Shown here piece by piece: positions 15,413 through 19,138 of a stretch of 19,138 nucleotides of DNA. The notes below the pieces were generated by a model that ran no database searches, was not told the DNA's origin, and worked only from the letters and a program-made list of their open reading frames with translations. Each line of letters opens with the position of its first letter. Position 1 is the stretch's first letter. A program made the position numbers and the translations under genes. Source of the stretch: Ornithomonoglobus_A sp045532455 (GTDB lineage Bacteria; Bacillota; Clostridia; UBA1381); contig JAZSFX010000015.1 in assembly GCA_045532455.1 (NCBI GenBank), positions 1-19,138 of the forward strand. Reading direction: 5' to 3'.

Positions 15413-15420
15413 CACCCCTT
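15413..15420 (-). promoter_or_regulatory. Ribosome binding site deciding the dCMP deaminase start
   Basis: AAGGGGTG, read on the - strand and continuing to GGTGA, lies 6 bases before the ATG at 15406. The in-frame GTG at 15415 is part of this site and is unlikely to be the start. Confidence 0.72.
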
Positions 15421-15447
15421 ATAAGTGCAAATTTTTTACTTCTATTT

Positions 15448-15476
15448 ATTTTACCATATATAAATCTAAGTGTCAA
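15448..15476 (-). promoter_or_regulatory. Promoter of the dCMP deaminase-his operon
   Basis: On the - strand, a perfect TTGACA (15471-15476), a 17-bp spacer ending in TGG (extended -10), and TAAAAT (15448-15453). It should be a strong housekeeping promoter. Confidence 0.85.
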
Positions 15477-15477
15477 C

Positions 15478-15498
15478 GGATAAAAGTTATTTTTATCC
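15478..15498. promoter_or_regulatory. Palindrome between divergent promoters (candidate operator)
   Basis: The arms GGATAAAA (15478-15485) and TTTTATCC (15491-15498) are perfect inverted copies around GTTAT. It starts one base upstream of the -35 of the leftward promoter and about 30 bases before the -35 of the rightward one. The size and symmetry suit a dimeric regulator, which I cannot name. Confidence 0.45.
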
Positions 15499-15529
15499 AA
15501 AAAAACATAAACAAAATTACTAAAAAGTA

Positions 15530-15558
15530 TTGACAATACGCCACAAATATGATATAAG
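15530..15558 (+). promoter_or_regulatory. Promoter of the GH3 glycosidase gene
   Basis: A perfect TTGACA (15530-15535), a 17-bp spacer ending in TGA, and TATAAG (15553-15558). The predicted transcription start is at about 15565, leaving a leader of about 57 bases. Confidence 0.82.
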
Positions 15559-15564
15559 TACCTT

Positions 15565-15581
15565 GAAACATAAAATGTTTC
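15565..15581. promoter_or_regulatory. Palindrome at the GH3 transcription start (candidate operator)
   Basis: GAAACAT (15565-15571) and ATGTTTC (15575-15581) are perfect inverted arms around AAA. The site begins at the predicted +1, the classical place for a repressor of a sugar-use gene, or it could form a 5' mRNA hairpin. The cognate regulator is not in the window. Confidence 0.5.
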
Positions 15582-15621
15582 GCCAATTAAAACAAAAAAA
15601 TTATAAAAGGAAGGTATTTTT

Positions 15622-17301
15622 ATGAAAAGACCAACACTTGACGAACTGTCTTTAACAGAGAAAATTGCTCAGTTGTTGATGGTTGGAGATGAACGTCTTC
15701 AGTATAAGCCAACGGAAAAGGGCAATGTTATACGTCCAAAGGAAGAAATTGATGAAATTCTTAAAAGATGTCAATTTGGAAGCTACTGGCACACAGGCTC
15801 TATAAGAATGAACATAGTAGACCTTGCTGAGGAATGGGCAACCGGTCAGAGAATGACTATAGAGGATTCCAAAGCATACATAGACGATATACAAAAAAAT
15901 GTACGTATTCCTATGCTAGTGGCAATGGACGCCGAAAACGGTGTTGGTTATGCTTTAGCAAGCGGAAATATTATTCCCTCCCCTCCATCTATAGCTGCTG
16001 TAAATGATCTTGAGCTTACAAAAGAGCTATATGCCGGAGTAGCACGTGAAATGAGAGCGGCAGGTGCTAACTGGCGTTGGGTGCCTGTTGTTGATAAGCT
16101 TAACAGATACTCATCTTCAATAAGCAGAATATTCTCTGATGATCCCGACAAAGTAACAGCTATCGCTACTGCGGCTATACGTGGTACAGAAAGCGAGAAT
16201 GTTGCTTCAACCGTAAAACATTTCCCGGGCAGTATGGGATATGGTATAAGAGATGCACATTTTACATCATCTGATATGGACGCACCATTTGACGAATGGT
16301 ATGAAGTACAGGGAAAAATTTTCCAGAATATGATTGACGCTAATGTTATGACTATAATGGTAGGACACGAATCATTCTCAACTATTGACGATACACAAAT
16401 TAACGGAAAATACATTCCTTGCACACTTTCACGAAAGGTTGTACAAGGACTATTGCGTGAAAAGATGGGCTTTAAGGGTGTTATTATAACAGATGCTATG
16501 GGAATGGCTTCTGTAAATGCTTTCTATCCAACATATGAGGAAATGGTAGTAGCAGCTATAAATGCCGGAAACGACATTCTTTTGGGTGTTATTCCCGAAG
16601 CATTCGATATGGTTTACAAGGCTGTTGAAGACGGTCGTATTTCGATGGAGCGTATTGAAGAATCATGCGAACGTGTACTTGACCTTAAAGAAAAAATCGG
16701 ATTATTTGATGACAAAATAAGAAATGAAGTTATTGATGTTAAGGCTGCAACAGAAAGCCTTAAACAAACATGCGAAAAGATTTCTGAAAAATCTGCAACT
16801 CTACTTTATGACAAAATCAATATTATACCTGTTTCAAAGGACAAGGTAAAGGACGTAACAATCATATATGCTTCTCACTATAATGGAACAGGCGAACAGC
16901 TTAAGGTTATGAAGGAAGAGTTTGAAAAACGCGGTGCGAGAGCTAATATCTACAACGGTATGCCACCTGGAGGCATTGATGAGGCGGCTAAATCTGACCT
17001 TATAATATATGTTGGCTATGTTGCAATGCACAGACCTATGGGATTGCCTACATTATACGGAAACCAATTATCAATGTTTATTCATGCATTCTCCAAGGGA
17101 AGAGAAAAGTCTATTGGTGTTTCTATGGGTTATCCATATCTGCACTTTGACGTTATGACAGGTGCCGAAACTTTTGTTAACATTTATTCACCTGACCCTG
17201 AAGCTCAAAGAGCATTTGTTAAAGGAATATATGGCGAAATACCGTTTGTTGGTAAATCTCCATTTGACCTTGAGCCAAAGTTAAGACAAATATATTGCTA
17301 A
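15622..17301 (+). CDS. Glycoside hydrolase family 3 protein, NagZ-like (beta-N-acetylhexosaminidase or related)
   Basis: This 559-residue protein has no signal peptide or membrane helix, so it should act in the cytosol. Residues 1-365 form the GH3 barrel: MDAENG (102-107), NWRWVPVVD (about 150-158), TVKHFPG (197-203), the nucleophile D291 in IITDAMGMASV, and a loop D211-A212-H213 matching the Asp-His acid/base dyad specific to the NagZ branch of GH3. The loop is GSMGYGIRDAH rather than the usual GHGDT..DSH, so it is a divergent member. Residues about 400-559 are a second alpha/beta domain, as in two-domain GH3 hexosaminidases and the Nag3-type phosphorylases. Likely substrates are GlcNAc-containing sugars such as recycled wall fragments. 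AAGGAAGG precedes the ATG at 15622. It is a single-gene unit with its own promoter and terminator. Confidence 0.86.
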   Translation: MKRPTLDELSLTEKIAQLLMVGDERLQYKPTEKGNVIRPKEEIDEILKRCQFGSYWHTGSIRMNIVDLAEEWATGQRMTIEDSKAYIDDIQKNVRIPMLVAMDAENGVGYALASGNIIPSPPSIAAVNDLELTKELYAGVAREMRAAGANWRWVPVVDKLNRYSSSISRIFSDDPDKVTAIATAAIRGTESENVASTVKHFPGSMGYGIRDAHFTSSDMDAPFDEWYEVQGKIFQNMIDANVMTIMVGHESFSTIDDTQINGKYIPCTLSRKVVQGLLREKMGFKGVIITDAMGMASVNAFYPTYEEMVVAAINAGNDILLGVIPEAFDMVYKAVEDGRISMERIEESCERVLDLKEKIGLFDDKIRNEVIDVKAATESLKQTCEKISEKSATLLYDKINIIPVSKDKVKDVTIIYASHYNGTGEQLKVMKEEFEKRGARANIYNGMPPGGIDEAAKSDLIIYVGYVAMHRPMGLPTLYGNQLSMFIHAFSKGREKSIGVSMGYPYLHFDVMTGAETFVNIYSPDPEAQRAFVKGIYGEIPFVGKSPFDLEPKLRQIYC

Positions 17302-17308
17302 AACATAG

Positions 17309-17346
17309 AAATATCACACTTCAAAATTGAAGTGTGATATTTTTTT
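17309..17346. terminator. Hairpin terminator shared by the GH3 gene and the DUF4330 operon
   Basis: A 16-bp perfect stem (17309-17324 with 17327-17342) with a tiny loop is followed on the + strand by a T-run to 17346. In the other direction only a weaker T-run follows, so it is a strong terminator rightwards and a possible one leftwards. Confidence 0.9.
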
Positions 17347-17830
17347 ATTCTACTATTTCTATACTTTCTATTGTACCTGTGGTGTGTACATATTTTGTAA
17401 TAAGTTCAACCTCTCTGCCAACTGAAAGCTCCGTTGTATCCTTTAGGATATATCCGTCATCAGATTCTCTGCCATCAGCTTCTATTGTAACAAAGCAGTT
17501 ATATCTTTCGGGCTGTGTTATTTCGCGCATTGTACCGTCGGATAGGATAGAATTTATCTTTGCATCTTCTGCTTTTACGTCAACTACATCGCCAACATGT
17601 TCAAGTGCACGTTTGTCTGTAACAACACCTTTTTTTTGCAGAGCGTCTACTGTATATGAACGGACCCCCTCTACCTTTATAACGTATTTAAAATGTACAT
17701 CGGAGGTAACTGATTTTGTTACACTGCTGCCAAATCTTGTTACAAAGCCGATTATGGCTACTATTATCAAAAGAATTACCAATATGTCTATAATACTGAA
17801 TTTTCCCTTTATCTTTCCTGATTTATCCAT
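17345..17830 (-). CDS. DUF4330 domain protein, single-pass membrane anchored (second copy)
   Basis: This 161-residue protein of the DUF4330 type has no established function. A short positively charged start is followed by one membrane helix at about 10-31 (FSIIDILVILLIIVAIIGFV) containing the family IIDxLxIL motif, then an extracytoplasmic beta-rich domain to the end. Its start codon overlaps the stop of the preceding DUF4330 gene by one base (TAATG at 17828-17832), so the two are translationally coupled. It resembles its neighbour in layout and in the C-terminal pattern (SVGREVELITKY), suggesting duplication and a heteromeric pair. It is the last gene of an operon led by a GT4 glycosyltransferase, which hints at polysaccharide assembly or export. 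That role is inference only. Confidence 0.78.
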   Translation of the reverse strand: MDKSGKIKGKFSIIDILVILLIIVAIIGFVTRFGSSVTKSVTSDVHFKYVIKVEGVRSYTVDALQKKGVVTDKRALEHVGDVVDVKAEDAKINSILSDGTMREITQPERYNCFVTIEADGRESDDGYILKDTTELSVGREVELITKYVHTTGTIESIEIVE

Positions 17831-18303
17831 TATTTGTCGCCTCCCTCATTTACCTGAACAATAAAGCCCTCGGAAGCATATCCCTTGCCTCGTATTGCAA
17901 CATTCTCGCCCACACGAACGATTGTGTCGCCTATTTTTATATGCTTATCGCTTATATCGCACTCTGCATCAACGTATATATATACGTCTTCCTTTTCTTC
18001 ATTTAAAACATTCTGGTAAGTGCCGTTTATGCTATTAAGTGTCATAGTTGCGGCAGGCTCTGTTTCTACCCTTGTTACAATGCCTCCATCTTTTTCTGTA
18101 AGGCTCAGATTTGCTTTTTTACCTGTTTCTATCGCCTTGGAAAATCCCTTGCTCTTATTTGATACCAACACAACAACCTCTGCCTTATTACTTTGCGCAG
18201 GAGTTGTTATTGTTTGACCAAACATTTTATAGCCTACAAAGCAAACTACTATAATTGCAAGTATAATAAGTGTATCTATAATTGTCCACTTTACTTTTTT
18301 CAT
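17830..18303 (-). CDS. DUF4330 domain protein, single-pass membrane anchored (first copy)
   Basis: This 157-residue paralogue of the next gene has a single N-terminal helix at about 5-27 (WTIIDTLIILAIIVVCFVGY) with the same IIDxLxIL motif. A predicted extracytoplasmic domain follows, ending in VGENVAIRGKGYASEGFIVQV. That tail shares the family pattern of a conserved basic/glycine turn. AGAGGGGG lies about 7 bases before the ATG at 18303. It follows the glycosyltransferase gene by 16 bases. No catalytic motif is visible. The function of the family is unknown to me; an accessory part in surface polysaccharide handling is suggested by context. Confidence 0.76.
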   Translation of the reverse strand: MKKVKWTIIDTLIILAIIVVCFVGYKMFGQTITTPAQSNKAEVVVLVSNKSKGFSKAIETGKKANLSLTEKDGGIVTRVETEPAATMTLNSINGTYQNVLNEEKEDVYIYVDAECDISDKHIKIGDTIVRVGENVAIRGKGYASEGFIVQVNEGGDK

Positions 18304-18319
18304 TTCATGTCCCCCTCTT

Positions 18320-19138
18320 TTATTTTTCTATGGTTTTTATATATATCTTTTCGGTATTCTGTGTCATTGCCTTTGCTGTAAAGGTCTTTGAGAAAATATC
18401 AAGAGCACCGTCCGAGAGCTTTTTATAGAGCTCATCATCTGTTAATAACTCCTTAAGCTTTTGCGCTAAAGCATCGGCATTCTTTTTCTCTACCACAAAT
18501 CCATTTATGCCATTTTTTATAACTCCCGGATTACCGCCAAAATCAGATACAACTGCAGGAATTCCTATGCTCATTCCCTCTAACAATGCAAGGCTTGTTG
18601 CCTCTGTACCAAACGATGCATTTGCCTGTATATCGGTAACGTTCATAAGCTTATCCACGTCGCTTATAAAGCCCGTGAAAATTATACTGTCTTCCCTGCC
18701 CATTTCCTTAACTTTATTTTTGAGGTGTTCTTCGTAACTGCCCGTGCCTGCAATAAAGAATTTTGCATTTATTCCCTCTTTAAGAAGTTTATCGGCAGCT
18801 TCTATATAGTAGTCATGGCCTTTTATATCCTCAAGTCTTGCAACTATCGAAACGACTTTTTCATCACCAATTCCAAATCTCTTTTTAATTTCTTCTCTTT
18901 CGGTGTTATCCACTCTTTTTAAGCCCTCAACACCGTTTAGAATAACGGTAATCTTTTTATCATCAACACCCGTTGCGGTAAGGTTATCCTTTGCCGCCTC
19001 TGCAACTGCTATAATGCTGTCTGCATAGTGATTGTTTATAATACCGTTAATTACTTTGCCCAAGCCTTGCGATAACTTCTTTGGCGGTTCAAATACACTA
19101 TGACGTGTAAATACTACCTTTGCACCCGCTTTACGCGC
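18320..19138 (-). CDS. Glycosyltransferase family 4 protein, C-terminal part (5' end outside window)
   Basis: This is the last 272 codons of a GT-B fold retaining glycosyltransferase that transfers a sugar from a nucleotide donor, usually on the inner face of the membrane. The frame runs to the window edge, so the TTG at 19063 is internal. The edge codons read KAGAKVVFTRHSVFEPPKK, the typical end of the N-terminal domain. IVARLEDIKGHDYYIEA marks the start of the donor-binding domain. The GT4 EX7E motif (EATSLALLE) and the following GIPAVVSDFGGNPGVI are intact. It starts the GT4-DUF4330-DUF4330 operon as seen here; genes before it are unknown. A role in surface polysaccharide or glycolipid synthesis is likely, with sugar and acceptor undetermined. 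Confidence 0.9.
   Translation of the reverse strand, partial: ARKAGAKVVFTRHSVFEPPKKLSQGLGKVINGIINNHYADSIIAVAEAAKDNLTATGVDDKKITVILNGVEGLKRVDNTEREEIKKRFGIGDEKVVSIVARLEDIKGHDYYIEAADKLLKEGINAKFFIAGTGSYEEHLKNKVKEMGREDSIIFTGFISDVDKLMNVTDIQANASFGTEATSLALLEGMSIGIPAVVSDFGGNPGVIKNGINGFVVEKKNADALAQKLKELLTDDELYKKLSDGALDIFSKTFTAKAMTQNTEKIYIKTIEK

Noticed and set aside
15948..16424. 158-codon - strand open frame opposite the GH3 gene
   Set aside because: It is a shadow of the GH3 coding frame, with no ribosome site or recognisable motif.
17334..17864. 176-codon + strand open frame opposite the DUF4330 gene
   Set aside because: It is antisense to a gene with a clear membrane helix and coupled start, begins inside the terminator, has no ribosome site, and reads like a low-complexity Ser/Thr/Ile shadow frame.
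1..19138. CRISPR array, tRNA/rRNA genes, insertion sequences, riboswitches or phage genes
   Set aside because: I saw no regularly spaced repeats, no cloverleaf or rRNA sequence, no transposase or integrase motif, and no recognisable riboswitch core; gaps between genes are too short for most of these.

Overview
This is an AT-rich window of ordinary bacterial chromosome, most likely from an anaerobic low-GC Firmicute of class Clostridia. The reasons are strong AGGAGG-type ribosome sites, SigA-like promoters with 17-bp spacers, a short HisG paired with HisZ, a two-subunit type fumarase (alpha subunit), a class I release factor, and an arginine operator resembling the Bacillus AhrC site. I see no phage, plasmid, transposase, CRISPR, rRNA or tRNA gene. 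Codon and base use look uniform, and the genes are tightly packed. The longest gene-free stretch is about 215 bases.

Left part, + strand (1-5040): the 3' end of an LTA-synthase/sulfatase-type cell-envelope transferase and its terminator. A promoter then precedes a very large two-module GT-C membrane glycosyltransferase, with the alpha subunit of class I fumarase directly behind it. No beta subunit follows. A long palindrome closes this unit and faces the next one.

Middle left, - strand (5162-8436): an argD-argF-GNAT-flavoprotein operon read leftwards. Its promoter carries a near-consensus arginine-repressor box between -35 and -10, and two weaker boxes lie farther upstream. prfA (RF1) lies upstream of the operon and is transcribed in the same direction. 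A divergent promoter pair separates prfA from a + strand RsuA/RluB-type pseudouridine synthase.

Middle right, - strand (10521-15406): a compact operon in the order dCMP deaminase, SAM methyltransferase, NUDIX hydrolase, hisZ, hisG, hisA. It ends at a hairpin shared with the pseudouridine synthase gene. A GC-rich palindromic repeat sits between hisG and hisA. Only three histidine genes are present, so the rest of the pathway must lie elsewhere.

Right part: a + strand GH3 (NagZ-like) glycosidase with its own promoter and two nearby palindromes. A shared hairpin follows, then a - strand operon of a GT4 glycosyltransferase (cut by the window end) and two tandem DUF4330 single-pass membrane proteins. 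Envelope/glycan genes thus sit at both ends, with core amino-acid, nucleotide and translation genes between them.

Nothing here is a clear new defence or mobile system. The most interesting items are the fused double GT-C enzyme linked to an orphan fumarase alpha subunit, the paired DUF4330 proteins behind a glycosyltransferase, the arginine operator layout, the small GNAT gene inside the arg operon, and the palindromic intergenic elements.
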